Assembly (NCBI GenBank): GCA_041920215.1
Contig: JAYRSJ010000023.1
Location: 9,344-73,343 of the forward strand
DNA: 64,000 nt
Direction of reading: 5' to 3'
Origin: JAYRSJ01 sp041920215
GTDB taxonomy: Bacteria > Pseudomonadota > Gammaproteobacteria > Burkholderiales > Burkholderiaceae_C
Shown one piece after another: positions 43,066-50,982 of this stretch. The notes under the pieces are model-generated. The model was not told where the DNA came from and made no database searches. It was given only the letters and a program-made list of their open reading frames with translations. The position numbers and the translations under genes are program-made. How positions within the stretch are numbered: position 1 is the stretch's first letter; the number at the start of each line of letters is the position of its first letter.

Positions 43066-43455
43066 ATGCAGATCGGTGAACTCGCCGCCCGCAGCGGCCT
43101 CAGCCACGACACCCTGCGCTTCTACCAGCGCCAGGGCTTGCTGTCGGCCGCCCGCGACCCCAACGGCTATCGCCGCTACGGCCCTGACAGCGAGGCCCGG
43201 CTGTCGCTGATACGACTGGGCCAGGGCCTGGGCTTCAGCCTGGCCGAGATCCGTGCGGTGCTGGCCCAGCTGGCGGCGCTCGAGGGCGCCGACGCCGGCC
43301 TCGATGTTCAGCAACTGCTGCAGCAAAAGCTGGCCGAGATCGACGCCCGGCTGGCGACGCTGCAGGGCCTGCGCGCGCAGCTGGCGCAGCAGCTGGGCCA
43401 GCGCTGCCCACTGCGGCTGGCGACCGCCCCCGCGCCGGCCGAGGCGGCGGCATGA
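43066..43455 (+). CDS. MerR family transcriptional regulator
   Basis: This is a 129-residue regulator. The N-terminal winged helix reads MQIGELAARSGLSHDTLRFYQRQGLL, of which IGELA and TLRFY are the family marks, then a dimerisation coiled coil with LQGLRAQLAQQLGQRCPL. A Cys near residue 117 could sense metal or redox state, but only one is present. It is coupled by an ATGA overlap to a small cysteine-cluster gene and divergent from the epimerase gene, either of which may be its target. Confidence 0.9.
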   Translation: MQIGELAARSGLSHDTLRFYQRQGLLSAARDPNGYRRYGPDSEARLSLIRLGQGLGFSLAEIRAVLAQLAALEGADAGLDVQQLLQQKLAEIDARLATLQGLRAQLAQQLGQRCPLRLATAPAPAEAAA

Positions 43456-43730
43456 GCACGATCACCGCCTGCCGGCCCCATTGCGCCGCCTGCTGCATCG
43501 CACCCTCCATCAGTTCGCCCATCCCCGGCATGCCGGTGCGCAACGGTGTCAGCAAGCCGGCCGGCGTGCGCTGCATACAGCTGGACGCGCAGGACCGCTG
43601 CAAGATCTTCGGCCATCCGGACCGGCCGGCGGTGTGCGCCAGCCTGCAACCCTGCGAGATCATGTGCGGCGACAGCCGCGAGCAGGCGATGCGCTGGCTG
43701 GGCTGGATGGAGCGCGAGACCGCGCCCTGA
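43452..43730 (+). CDS. YkgJ family cysteine cluster protein
   Basis: This 92-residue protein contains seven cysteines, among them CRPHCAACCIAPS, GVRCIQLD, RCKIFGHPDRPAVC and PCEIMC, the pattern of the YkgJ/UPF0153 family, thought to bind a zinc or iron-sulfur centre. The ATG overlaps the MerR stop codon, so both are translated together. The biochemical role of the family is unknown. It is convergent with the DUF2061 gene. Confidence 0.88.
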   Translation: MSTITACRPHCAACCIAPSISSPIPGMPVRNGVSKPAGVRCIQLDAQDRCKIFGHPDRPAVCASLQPCEIMCGDSREQAMRWLGWMERETAP

Positions 43731-43733
43731 GGA

Positions 43734-43943
43734 TCAGCCCGGCGCGGCGCCCAGGGTGCCCCGCGCCCTCCACCAGGCGCTGACGCGGCCCCAGTACCTG
43801 TCGTGGAAGTAATGCATCACCGTGTTGACGGCGGGCTCGACAAAGGTGATCGCGCCGGCAATCGCGATATCGCCTGTCAGCGCGTAGCTGACGGCGAAGG
43901 CGGTGCCCAGATGCAGGATGCCGAAGCTGGCGGTCTTGGCCAT
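43734..43943 (-). CDS. DUF2061 family small membrane protein
   Basis: The 69-residue product has two hydrophobic stretches (SFGILHLGTAFAVSYALTG and IAIAGAITFVEPAVNTVMHYF) and ends with HDRYWGRVSAWWR, all typical of DUF2061. AGGAGAACTG before the ATG is a good ribosome binding site. A Fur-like box covers 43976-43994, immediately upstream, so iron control is likely. The function of the family is unknown. Confidence 0.9.
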   Translation of the reverse strand: MAKTASFGILHLGTAFAVSYALTGDIAIAGAITFVEPAVNTVMHYFHDRYWGRVSAWWRARGTLGAAPG

Positions 43944-43975
43944 CAGTTCTCCTATTTGATGCGGACATCGAATGG

Positions 43976-43994
43976 GAGAATGCTAATTATTTGC
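43976..43994 (-). promoter_or_regulatory. Fur-like box upstream of the DUF2061 gene
   Basis: GAGAATGCTAATTATTTGC matches 14 of 19 positions of the Fur consensus GATAATGATAATCATTATC and is AT-rich in a G+C-rich setting. It lies 33-51 bp before the ATG at 43943 (minus strand). No other gene starts here, as the neighbouring transporter gene ends at 44056. Confidence 0.6.
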
Positions 43995-44055
43995 AACAAG
44001 ACCGGCCAGTTGGGATTGCCGATCGCGGCGATAGCGGCCCGCAGCCGCCGCGCAC

Positions 44056-46194
44056 TCAGGCCGCGTCCGAGGGCTGGGGCACGCTGCGCAGATCGGTGGC
44101 CACCCGGCCCTGCTGCAGCGTGATGATGCGCTGGGCGGCGGCGATGGTCTCGGGCCGGTGGGCGATCACGATACGGGTCAGCTTGAGCTGGCGCAGCGAG
44201 GCATTGAGCTGGCGCTCGCGCTCCACATCCAGCGCGCTGGTGGCCTCGTCCAGCAGCAGAAACTGTGGCCGCTTGTAGAGTGCGCGGGCCAGCAGCAGGC
44301 GCTGGCGCTGGCCACCCGAGAGGCTGCTGCCCATATCGCCGATCAGCGTGCGGTAGGCCATGGGCATGGCGGCAATGTCCTCGTGCATGCAGGCCAGGCG
44401 GGCGCATTCCTCCACCCAGGCAGGGTCGGCCGCCGGGTCGAAGAAGCTGATGTTGTCGGCGATGCTGCCGGCCAGCAGCTGGTCCTCCTGCATCACCGTG
44501 CCAACCGCGGCGCGCCAGCTCTGCAGGCCCAGGCGGGCCAGCGGCACGCCGCCCACCCGCACCTCGCCCTGGCTGGGCTGCAGAATGCCCAGCATCAGCT
44601 TCAGCAAGGTGGTCTTGCCGCAGCCCGAGGGGCCGACGATCACCACCGATTCGCCCGGCGCCACCCGCAGGCTGCAGCCGGCGATGATCTCGGGCTCGCC
44701 ATCGGCATAGCGGTAGTGCAGGCCGTCCAGTTCCAGCGCCGCATCGGCGGGCAGGGGGGTCGGATCGGCCTGGGGCTCGGGCGCGCTCAGCACGATGTCG
44801 GCCAGGCGCTCGCCCTGCAGGCGCAGCATGCGCAGCTCCACCGCCCTGTCGACCAGGGCGCTGACGCGTTGGGTGAACAGCTCCTTGTAGGCCAGAAAGG
44901 CCAGCAGCATGCCCACCGAGAGCTGGCGCTCCAGCACCAGCTGGGCACCCAGCCAGAGTATGGCCACCCGCTCCAGGCCGAACAACAGCTTGTGGCCCAC
45001 ACCCATCCAGAGCTGCAGCTTGCGGCGGCGCAGGTCGGCATTCAGCTGCTCGACCAGCTGATTGCCGAAGGCGGCGCTGCGCGGGGCCTCGGCATTGAAG
45101 AGCTTGATCGCCTGGGCGCCGCGCAGCGATTCGAGAAAGAGGCTGTGCTGACGCGCCTGCTGCACCAGGGCCTCCTCGCTGGCGGCGCGCAGCGGGCGGA
45201 AGAAGGCCGCCCGCAGCCCGGCATAGAGCGCCACTGCGGCGCCGGCCAGCAGGGCCAGGCCGGGGCTGTAGACCCACATCAGCGCCAGGGCCAGCAGCAC
45301 CATCGCGCCGTCCAGCAAGGCCTCGAGGAACTGGGTGGTGAGGGTGCGCTGGATCTGTTCCACGCTGCCGAAGCGCGACCAGATATCGCCCAGATGGCGT
45401 TTCTCGAACCAGTCCAGCGGCAGGCGCAGCAGATGGCCGAACACCTGCCACAGCCATTGCAGATTGAGGCTGGCCGACAGCTGCAGCACCGCCCAGGAGC
45501 GCAGCGCACCCACGCCCACCTGCAGCAGCACCAGCAGGCCGAAGCCCAGGCCCAGGGTTACCAGCAGGTCCTGGTCGGCGCTGACCAGCACCCCGTCCAC
45601 CACCCACTGCAGCATGAAGGGCGAGAGCAGCAGCAGCAGCTCCAGCCCCAGGGCCAGCGCGATGATCTGGGCCAGCGAACGTTTCAGGCCGCTGACGCGG
45701 CCCAGCAGCTGGTGCCAGCGCGGCGCCGGTGCTGCCGGCTTGGTCTGGAAGTCGGGGCCGGGGCGCAGCTCCAGCGCCACCCCGGTGAAGTGGCGCGACA
45801 GCTCGGCCAGCGGCAGGCGGCGGCGGCCGCGCGCGGGGTCATGGATCTCCACCCAACCGGGCCCCACCCGGCTCAGCAGCACGAAATGGTTGAAGTCCCA
45901 GTGCAGCACGGCCGGTAGCGCGATCTGGCCCAGCTGCTCGGGCTCGGCCCGCAGCGCCCGGCTGCTCATACCCAGCTGGCCGGCGATGCGCACCAGCTCG
46001 GCCAGCGTGGCGCCCTTGGAGGAGAGCGTGAAACGCGCCCGCAGCTCGGCCAGGCTGTGTCGCTGCCCATGGGCGCCGGCCGCCATGGCCAGGCAGGCCA
46101 GGCCGCATTCGGCCGCCTCGGTCTGCAGCAGCAAGGGCGTGCGCGAGCCGCCGCCCAGGCCCAGGTGCAGGCGGTTCAGCAGCGACTCAGACAC
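44056..46194 (-). CDS. Peptidase-containing ABC exporter (C39 family, bacteriocin/peptide type)
   Basis: The protein has 712 residues from a GTG start. The C39 peptidase domain (1-135) has Cys30 in AAECGLACLAM, His103 in HWDFNHFVLL and Asp119 in IHDPARG, a complete catalytic set. Six membrane helices follow (about 165-450). The nucleotide-binding domain (about 480-712) has GPSGCGKTT, LSGGQRQR and FLLLDEATSALD. Such exporters cut after the Gly-Gly of leader peptides and pump the product out. The GTG overlaps the stop of the hlyD-like gene. The likely substrate is the peptide encoded at 47466-47654. Confidence 0.95.
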   Translation of the reverse strand: MSESLLNRLHLGLGGGSRTPLLLQTEAAECGLACLAMAAGAHGQRHSLAELRARFTLSSKGATLAELVRIAGQLGMSSRALRAEPEQLGQIALPAVLHWDFNHFVLLSRVGPGWVEIHDPARGRRRLPLAELSRHFTGVALELRPGPDFQTKPAAPAPRWHQLLGRVSGLKRSLAQIIALALGLELLLLLSPFMLQWVVDGVLVSADQDLLVTLGLGFGLLVLLQVGVGALRSWAVLQLSASLNLQWLWQVFGHLLRLPLDWFEKRHLGDIWSRFGSVEQIQRTLTTQFLEALLDGAMVLLALALMWVYSPGLALLAGAAVALYAGLRAAFFRPLRAASEEALVQQARQHSLFLESLRGAQAIKLFNAEAPRSAAFGNQLVEQLNADLRRRKLQLWMGVGHKLLFGLERVAILWLGAQLVLERQLSVGMLLAFLAYKELFTQRVSALVDRAVELRMLRLQGERLADIVLSAPEPQADPTPLPADAALELDGLHYRYADGEPEIIAGCSLRVAPGESVVIVGPSGCGKTTLLKLMLGILQPSQGEVRVGGVPLARLGLQSWRAAVGTVMQEDQLLAGSIADNISFFDPAADPAWVEECARLACMHEDIAAMPMAYRTLIGDMGSSLSGGQRQRLLLARALYKRPQFLLLDEATSALDVERERQLNASLRQLKLTRIVIAHRPETIAAAQRIITLQQGRVATDLRSVPQPSDAA

Positions 46195-47419
46195 GGCGAC
46201 CCAGGGCCAGCAAGGGCTCGAAAATCCATTCGATCAGCCGGCGCCGCTCCAGCAGCACATCGGCATCCAGCTGCATGCCGGCAGACAGAGCCTGCTCCTC
46301 GCCGTAAGCCAGCACTGACTGACGATCAAGCTCGACGGTGATGCGATACAGCGGTTCGCTGCCGCCGCTGATGCCGGCGGCGGCCAGCTCGGCGCTGCTC
46401 AATGGGCTGCGCGCCACCTGCAGCACCCGGCCCTGCTGATGGCCGAACTTCTGATAGGGGAAGGCCTGGTAGCGCAGCCGCACCGTCTGGCCGGGGCGCA
46501 CGAAGCCGACCGCGCTGGAGGGCGCGTAGAGCCGCGCCTGCATGCGGGTGTTGTCCGGCAGCACGGTGGCCAGCGCCATCGCGGCGGGCACGCTCTGGCC
46601 GGGCTCGGCCTGCACCGTGCTGAGCACGCCGTCGCTGGGCGCGCGCAGCACCAGGCGGCGCCGGGCCTCGGTCTCCAGGTTCAGGGCCTGCAGCGCCGCG
46701 CGTTCGCGCTCCAGCAGGCCCAGTTGCTGGGCCTGGCGCAGCGGCAGCTCGCGCGCCTGGGCCTGCAGCGCCAGCTGCTCGCGACGCAGGCTCTGATGCT
46801 CGCGCTCCAGCTGCTGGGCCTGGGCCTGCAGCCCCAGCAGCTCCTCGCGGCGCTGCTGCAGCTGGGCCGCCGAGATATAGCGCTGCCGGGCCAGGTCCTC
46901 GTCGCCGGCCAGACGCTGGCGCGCCGAGGCCAGGCGTTCGGCCAGCAGCCGACGTTCCGCGGCCAGCTGGTCCAGCTCGGCCTGGGCGGCGGCGGCCTGG
47001 GCCAGCAGATCCTGCTGTTGCTGGCGGCTCAGCCGGGCGCTCTGCTCGGCCGCCTGAGTGAGCGATTGCTCACGCTGGGCCAGGCTTTGCGCCACGCCTT
47101 CGCCGGCATCGCTGGCCGCATCCAGGCTGAGCACAAAGAGCACATCGCCGGCCTTGACCGGGGCGCCCTCGGCCAGCGGCCGGCTCAGCACGGTGGCGGG
47201 CTGGGCCGCGGTGATGCGCAGCACGCCGCGGTCCGGCACCAGATGGCCGCTGACCCGCGCCTTGCGGCTGTACTCGGCCGTGCTCAGGAAGACGCCCACC
47301 AGCACGACACTGCCCAGGGCCAGGGCCGTGAGCAGCGTCATCGATAAGGGGCGCATCAGCTCGATGCTGCCCAGCCAGGTTTGCTGCTGGCCAGCCAGCG
47401 CTTCTTTGCGGAACAGCAT
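46187..47419 (-). CDS. HlyD family membrane fusion protein of the peptide exporter
   Basis: This 410-residue protein has one N-terminal transmembrane helix (about 25-47; MTLLTALALGSVVLVGVFL), a biotinyl-lipoyl half (LVPDRGVLRITAAQPATVL), a long Gln/Leu/Glu-rich coiled coil (about 115-250) and a C-terminal beta region (YAPSSAVGFVRPGQTVRLRY). It bridges the ABC exporter to an outer-membrane TolC-like protein, which is not in the window. It starts 46 bp after the small peptide gene and overlaps the exporter gene by 8 bp. Confidence 0.94.
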   Translation of the reverse strand: MLFRKEALAGQQQTWLGSIELMRPLSMTLLTALALGSVVLVGVFLSTAEYSRKARVSGHLVPDRGVLRITAAQPATVLSRPLAEGAPVKAGDVLFVLSLDAASDAGEGVAQSLAQREQSLTQAAEQSARLSRQQQQDLLAQAAAAQAELDQLAAERRLLAERLASARQRLAGDEDLARQRYISAAQLQQRREELLGLQAQAQQLEREHQSLRREQLALQAQARELPLRQAQQLGLLERERAALQALNLETEARRRLVLRAPSDGVLSTVQAEPGQSVPAAMALATVLPDNTRMQARLYAPSSAVGFVRPGQTVRLRYQAFPYQKFGHQQGRVLQVARSPLSSAELAAAGISGGSEPLYRITVELDRQSVLAYGEEQALSAGMQLDADVLLERRRLIEWIFEPLLALGRRV

Positions 47420-47465
47420 GCCTCAGCGATGCGCGGGTCGCCCGCGGGCGATGACAGCGAAGGGT

Positions 47466-47654
47466 TTACCAGCCAGCTTTGGGCGCAGAAGTGCTGCTCT
47501 CAACCAACTGTGCGTTCTGGACTTCTGCCTCTGGCTCGTTCCAGCCGGCTTTTGGTGCACCACCGCTAACCAGGTGCAGCAGTTGTGCGTCGATCTCGAC
47601 AGGGGCATTGGCTTGCTGCTGGGTGGACGAGAAGATGTTGGATTTGCTTTGCAT
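47466..47654 (-). CDS. Double-glycine leader peptide precursor (signal or bacteriocin)
   Basis: The 62-residue frame has an ATG at 47654 with GGAG 6 bp before it. Residues 1-32 form a leader ending EIDAQLLHLVSGG, with hydrophobic residues at -4, -7 and -12 relative to the cut, as C39 peptidases require. The predicted 30-residue product starts APKAGW and ends APKAGW, has no Cys and is slightly acidic (four Glu, two Lys). Between luxR and hlyD on the same strand and followed by the C39 exporter, it is the evident cargo. The acidic charge and lack of helix-forming pattern make a signalling role at least as likely as a bacteriocin. Confidence 0.82.
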   Translation of the reverse strand: MQSKSNIFSSTQQQANAPVEIDAQLLHLVSGGAPKAGWNEPEAEVQNAQLVESSTSAPKAGW

Positions 47655-47723
47655 GGCAGGCTCCGAATCAGAGGCGTTTCGCTAAGGGATGCCTCAATTC
47701 GACCAGCCCGCCAGTATCGGCGT

Positions 47724-47743
47724 AACTGTCAACTCTTACAGTG
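47724..47743 (-). promoter_or_regulatory. lux-box-like operator before the peptide gene
   Basis: AACTGTCAACTCTTACAGTG holds the perfect arms ACTGT and ACAGT (47725-47729 and 47738-47742) separated by 8 bp, the same half-site spacing as the Vibrio lux box (CTGT-N8-ACAG). It is 70-89 bp before the peptide ATG, a position usual for class-II LuxR activation when the start of transcription lies near 47690. The -10 element is not clear. Confidence 0.65.
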
Positions 47744-47762
47744 GGGGATGTACGAAGTGCGC

Positions 47763-48476
47763 TTAGCGGATTAGGCCCATGCGCAGGGCCTTCAGCACCG
47801 CCTGGTGCTTGCTGCTGCAGCCGAGCTTGTGCATGGCGCTGTTGAGGTGCAGCACCGCCGTCCGCTCGGTGATGCTGAGGATGGAGCCCACCTCCCAGGC
47901 GGTCTTGCCCTCCATGGTCCAGCGCAGGCATTCCAGTTCGCGCGGCGTCAGCTTGGGCGCCTCCAGCTGCTGCTCGGGCGGCAGCAGCACCCGCATCGCC
48001 GTGTCCAGCGCGTGCACCGCGAACAGCTGCAGGTCCGCGACGATGCGGGTCAGCTGTATCGGATCGCTGGGCAGCGGCTTGTCGCGATCGACCCCGAGCA
48101 CGAAATGGCGGCCCTCCGGCAGGTGCAGCGCCAGGCAAATTCCTGTCTTGTATCCGAATCGTGCTTGAGCATCCCAAAGCTCGGCGGCGCCGCTGCGAAC
48201 ATAGGTGCTTTGATCCCAGACGATGGGCACGCTGTTGCGCTTGCAGTGCTGCATCACTGGGTCCTGACGCTGCAGTTGCGGGCTGTACATCGCCTCCACA
48301 AAGCCGTCTGGGCAGTTATCGACCACGTGGAATTCGGACTTGCCGATGGCGTGATCGAGCACCGTAATGGCCGTGTAGGTCTCGAACTCCAGACCATGCG
48401 TGAAGCGCTTTACCTCCCCGCGAAATTCCTCACGGTTCCTGGCTTCGAGTACCGACTGGTAACCGCCCTGCAGCAT
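47763..48476 (-). CDS. LuxR family autoinducer-binding regulator without LuxI partner
   Basis: The product is 237 residues. The ligand domain keeps Tyr64, Asp72, Pro73, Trp87 and a Gly near 112, which match acyl-homoserine-lactone contact positions of TraR/LuxR, while the first Trp is Phe59. The GerE helix-turn-helix is at 175-235 (LTPRELECLRWTMEGKTAWEVGSILSIT-type). It lies upstream of, and on the same strand as, the double-glycine peptide and export genes. A lux-box-like site lies 30-45 bp before its own ATG. No luxI is in the window, so it is a solo or senses another cell's signal. Confidence 0.93.
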   Translation of the reverse strand: MLQGGYQSVLEARNREEFRGEVKRFTHGLEFETYTAITVLDHAIGKSEFHVVDNCPDGFVEAMYSPQLQRQDPVMQHCKRNSVPIVWDQSTYVRSGAAELWDAQARFGYKTGICLALHLPEGRHFVLGVDRDKPLPSDPIQLTRIVADLQLFAVHALDTAMRVLLPPEQQLEAPKLTPRELECLRWTMEGKTAWEVGSILSITERTAVLHLNSAMHKLGCSSKHQAVLKALRMGLIR

Positions 48477-48505
48477 TGATCCTCATCCAATAGTGCGTCG
48501 TCATC

Positions 48506-48521
48506 CTGACAAGGTTTACAG
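48506..48521 (-). promoter_or_regulatory. lux-box-like operator before luxR
   Basis: CTGACAAGGTTTACAG has the layout CTGA-N8-ACAG and agrees with the site at 47726-47741 at 12 of 16 positions (common core CTGNCAANNNTTACAG). It lies 30-45 bp upstream of the luxR ATG and could mediate autoregulation. The rest of the gap 48477-48731 has no other clear signal. Confidence 0.5.
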
Positions 48522-48731
48522 CTAGCGAGTCGGGTGATGCGCTTGCACACTGCAGCGGCACCCTAACGCAATGTTTCCCTGACAAACCTGATGACAGTAG
48601 CAACAATGACCCCGGCATGGATTGTGTACGCATGGCCACGTGTTTTGTGTGAGGCGCAACGCCTACCCAGGCTGCAATTTGCGCATCTCAGCACAAGGGT
48701 GTTGGTACCGGGAGACGAGGAGCGGCCCAGC

Positions 48732-48974
48732 ATGGGACAAACCCTGTGGACCGGCGAGTCCGACAGCGGCGCCGCCGGCGTGGCCTGGGACTGGATCCGT
48801 CTGCCGGCCGGCGTGGTGGCCATGGTCGATCCGCTGTCGCTGGTGACCAATCTGCAGTTCGTCGGCAGCGCCGGTGAGGTGCTGGCGCCTCTGGAGTCGG
48901 TGCGTCAGCTCAACGAGATCGTCCACAACCTGCCCTGGCAGAACGAGGTGCAGCGGGCGCTGGCCTGCCATTGA
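48732..48974 (+). CDS. Small hypothetical protein
   Basis: This 80-residue frame starts at ATG 48732 behind GACGAGGAGCGG and encodes GQTLWTGESDSG, WDWIRLPAGVVAMVDPLSLVTNLQF and NEIVHNLPWQNEVQRAL. It looks like a compact soluble protein with coding-like codon use. I believe similar small proteins occur in related bacteria but cannot name a family. An in-frame ATG at 48591 would add 47 residues of unlikely sequence. It is divergent from luxR and convergent with the NatB-like gene. Confidence 0.5.
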   Translation: MGQTLWTGESDSGAAGVAWDWIRLPAGVVAMVDPLSLVTNLQFVGSAGEVLAPLESVRQLNEIVHNLPWQNEVQRALACH

Positions 48975-48994
48975 GGCCAGCGCCGCCGCAGCCC

Positions 48995-50179
48995 TCAGCG
49001 GGCGACGGCGCTGCGCATCGAGCGCGCCACGAAGCCCAGGCAGACCACGGTCATCGCCACGCCCACCAGCATCGAGGGCAGCAGCTTCATCAGACCCAGG
49101 CTCTCGCCCTTGAGCACCAGCATCATCAGGCTGTTCTGGGCCAGGCCGGGCACCCAGTAGTACCAGGCTGCCTCGCCGCCCGGGTTCAGCAGGCTCACCA
49201 TCGGCGCCAGGGCCACCAGGGTCATCACCAGCGTGGAGCTGGCCTGCGCCTCCTTGAAGGTCTTGGTGCGTATCGCGATGGCCATCAGCAGGGCGCCCAG
49301 ACCGGCCGCCAGCGGCAGCTGCAGCAGCAGGAAGATGCCCACCTCGTACCAGCCGAACTGGAACATCGCCTGCAGGCTGTCGCTCTTGATGAAGAGCTGG
49401 GCGGGTATGAAGCTGATCGTGGCCAGCAGCGCCACCGCCATGCCCAGCAGCGCCACCGCCCCCCATTTGCCGGCCACCAGGGCCATATGCGGGGCCGGGT
49501 TCATCAGCAGCGGTTCCAGCGAACCGCGCTCGCGCTCGCCCGAGGTGCTGTCCAGCGCGGCGGTCAGCGCGCCGTAGAGCACCGCCATGATGATGAACAT
49601 CGGCACGATGCCGGTCAGGCGGGCGGCGCGGGCCTGGGTGCTGGCCAGATCGCGCTCCTCCACCGCCAGCGGCTGCAGCAGGTCCACCGAGACCCCGCGC
49701 AAGGCCATCTGCACGCTGGCACGCTCGCGGTTGAAGCCCATCAGCAGCCGGTTCAGGCTGCCCACGCCGGCGCTGGCGCGCTGGTTGGCGCTGTCGGACA
49801 CGAGCTCCACCACCGGCCGCTCGCCGCTGGCCAGCTCGGCCTCGAAGTCCTTGCCTATCACCAGCACCGGCTCCAGCAGCGTGGTGGCGCGCAGCTGCGC
49901 CTCATAGTCGCCGGGCGCGGTCTTGATCGTGTAGGTCTGGCGCTCCAGGAAGTTGCGCAGCGTCGGTGCATGCTCGATGCCGGCCACCATCACCTGGCGC
50001 TTCTCGGCCCGCTCCTCCAGCGAGCCGATCAGGCCCGAGAGCGCCAGCAGCAGCAGCGGACCCATCAGCACCGCCGGAATCAGCAGGCGCAGCAGCGTGC
50101 GGCGGTCGCGCAGCGCGTCGACCACCTCTTTGGCGAACACCACCTTGAGGGCGTGGGAGAAAGACAGGGCAATGCTCAT
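48995..50179 (-). CDS. ABC transporter permease, NatB/ABC-2 type
   Basis: The product is 394 residues. One helix lies at the N-terminus (LLIPAVLMGPLLLLALSGLI), then a periplasmic domain of about 150 residues, then five helices (MFIIMAVLYGALTAALD, LLGMAVALLATISFIP and others), with SGERERGSLEPLLMNP as the cytoplasmic loop that distinguishes NatB-like proteins. NatAB systems export sodium or other substrates. It overlaps the ATPase gene by 4 bp. Confidence 0.9.
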   Translation of the reverse strand: MSIALSFSHALKVVFAKEVVDALRDRRTLLRLLIPAVLMGPLLLLALSGLIGSLEERAEKRQVMVAGIEHAPTLRNFLERQTYTIKTAPGDYEAQLRATTLLEPVLVIGKDFEAELASGERPVVELVSDSANQRASAGVGSLNRLLMGFNRERASVQMALRGVSVDLLQPLAVEERDLASTQARAARLTGIVPMFIIMAVLYGALTAALDSTSGERERGSLEPLLMNPAPHMALVAGKWGAVALLGMAVALLATISFIPAQLFIKSDSLQAMFQFGWYEVGIFLLLQLPLAAGLGALLMAIAIRTKTFKEAQASSTLVMTLVALAPMVSLLNPGGEAAWYYWVPGLAQNSLMMLVLKGESLGLMKLLPSMLVGVAMTVVCLGFVARSMRSAVAR

Positions 50180-50982
50180 GGCTGGGCCTCCGCGGCGGTC
50201 TTGTTGTGCTGGTCATCATTGAAGGCGAGGGCCACGAAGGCGTCCTCGAAGCGGGTCTGGCCGGTCTGGGCCAGCAGCGCGTCCACCGAGCCCTCGGCCA
50301 CCGAGCGGCCCTGGGCCATCACCACCACGTGGTCGCAGAGCTGCTCCACCTCCTGCATGATGTGGCTGGAGAACACGATGCACTTGCTGCCGCCGGCCGG
50401 CGAGCGCAGATGGCGCAGCGCCTCGCGCAGCGCGCGGGTGGCCAGCACATCGAGGCCGTTGGTGGGCTCATCCAGCACGATATTGGCCGGGTCGTGCACC
50501 AGGGCGCGGGCCAGCGCGGTCTTCATGCGCTCGCCCTGGCTGAAGCCCTCGCTGCGGCGCTCCAGGATGGGCTTCATGTCCAGCAGCTCGGCCAGCGCCT
50601 CGGCGCGGGCATGGGCGGCGTCGGCGTCCATGCCCTGCAGGCGGCCGAAGTAGACGATGTTCTCGCGCGCCGAAAGCCGCGGGTAGAGCCCGTGGGCGTC
50701 GCCCAGCACCCCCATGCGGGCCAGGGCCTGGCGGGGTTCGCGGCGCACATCGATGCCGTCCACCGCGATCTCGCCCTGGTCGGGCTGGAACAGCCCGGCC
50801 AGCATGCGCAGCGAGGTGGTCTTGCCGGCGCCGTTGGGGCCTAGCAGACCGGTGATGCGTCCATTGGGCGCCTCCAGGTCCACATGGCGCACCGCATGGA
50901 CGGTCTGCTTGGGGGCGCGCTTGAGCAGCGAGCCGCCGGGGCGGGTGACGAAGTGCTTGCTGAGTTGGCGGATGCTGATCAT
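50176..50982 (-). CDS. ABC transporter ATP-binding protein, NatA type
   Basis: This 268-residue ATPase has Walker A GPNGAGKTT, LRMLAGLFQPDQGE, signature FSQGERMK and Walker B NIVLDEPTNGLDV. It pairs with the downstream NatB-like permease (4-bp overlap). Its own start overlaps the stop of the secreted hydrolase gene by 4 bp, so the three genes form one operon on the minus strand, hydrolase first. The LSGGQ signature reads FSQGE, as is common in NatA/Cu-type exporters. Confidence 0.93.
   Translation of the reverse strand: MISIRQLSKHFVTRPGGSLLKRAPKQTVHAVRHVDLEAPNGRITGLLGPNGAGKTTSLRMLAGLFQPDQGEIAVDGIDVRREPRQALARMGVLGDAHGLYPRLSARENIVYFGRLQGMDADAAHARAEALAELLDMKPILERRSEGFSQGERMKTALARALVHDPANIVLDEPTNGLDVLATRALREALRHLRSPAGGSKCIVFSSHIMQEVEQLCDHVVVMAQGRSVAEGSVDALLAQTGQTRFEDAFVALAFNDDQHNKTAAEAQP

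Noticed and set aside
47423..47608. Alternative small frame overlapping the double-glycine peptide
   Set aside because: Arg/Trp-rich, no leader motif and no ribosome binding site; the other frame has a Gly-Gly leader and good start signal.
48477..48974. Search for a luxI-like synthase next to luxR
   Set aside because: The only frame here encodes an 80-residue protein without synthase motifs.
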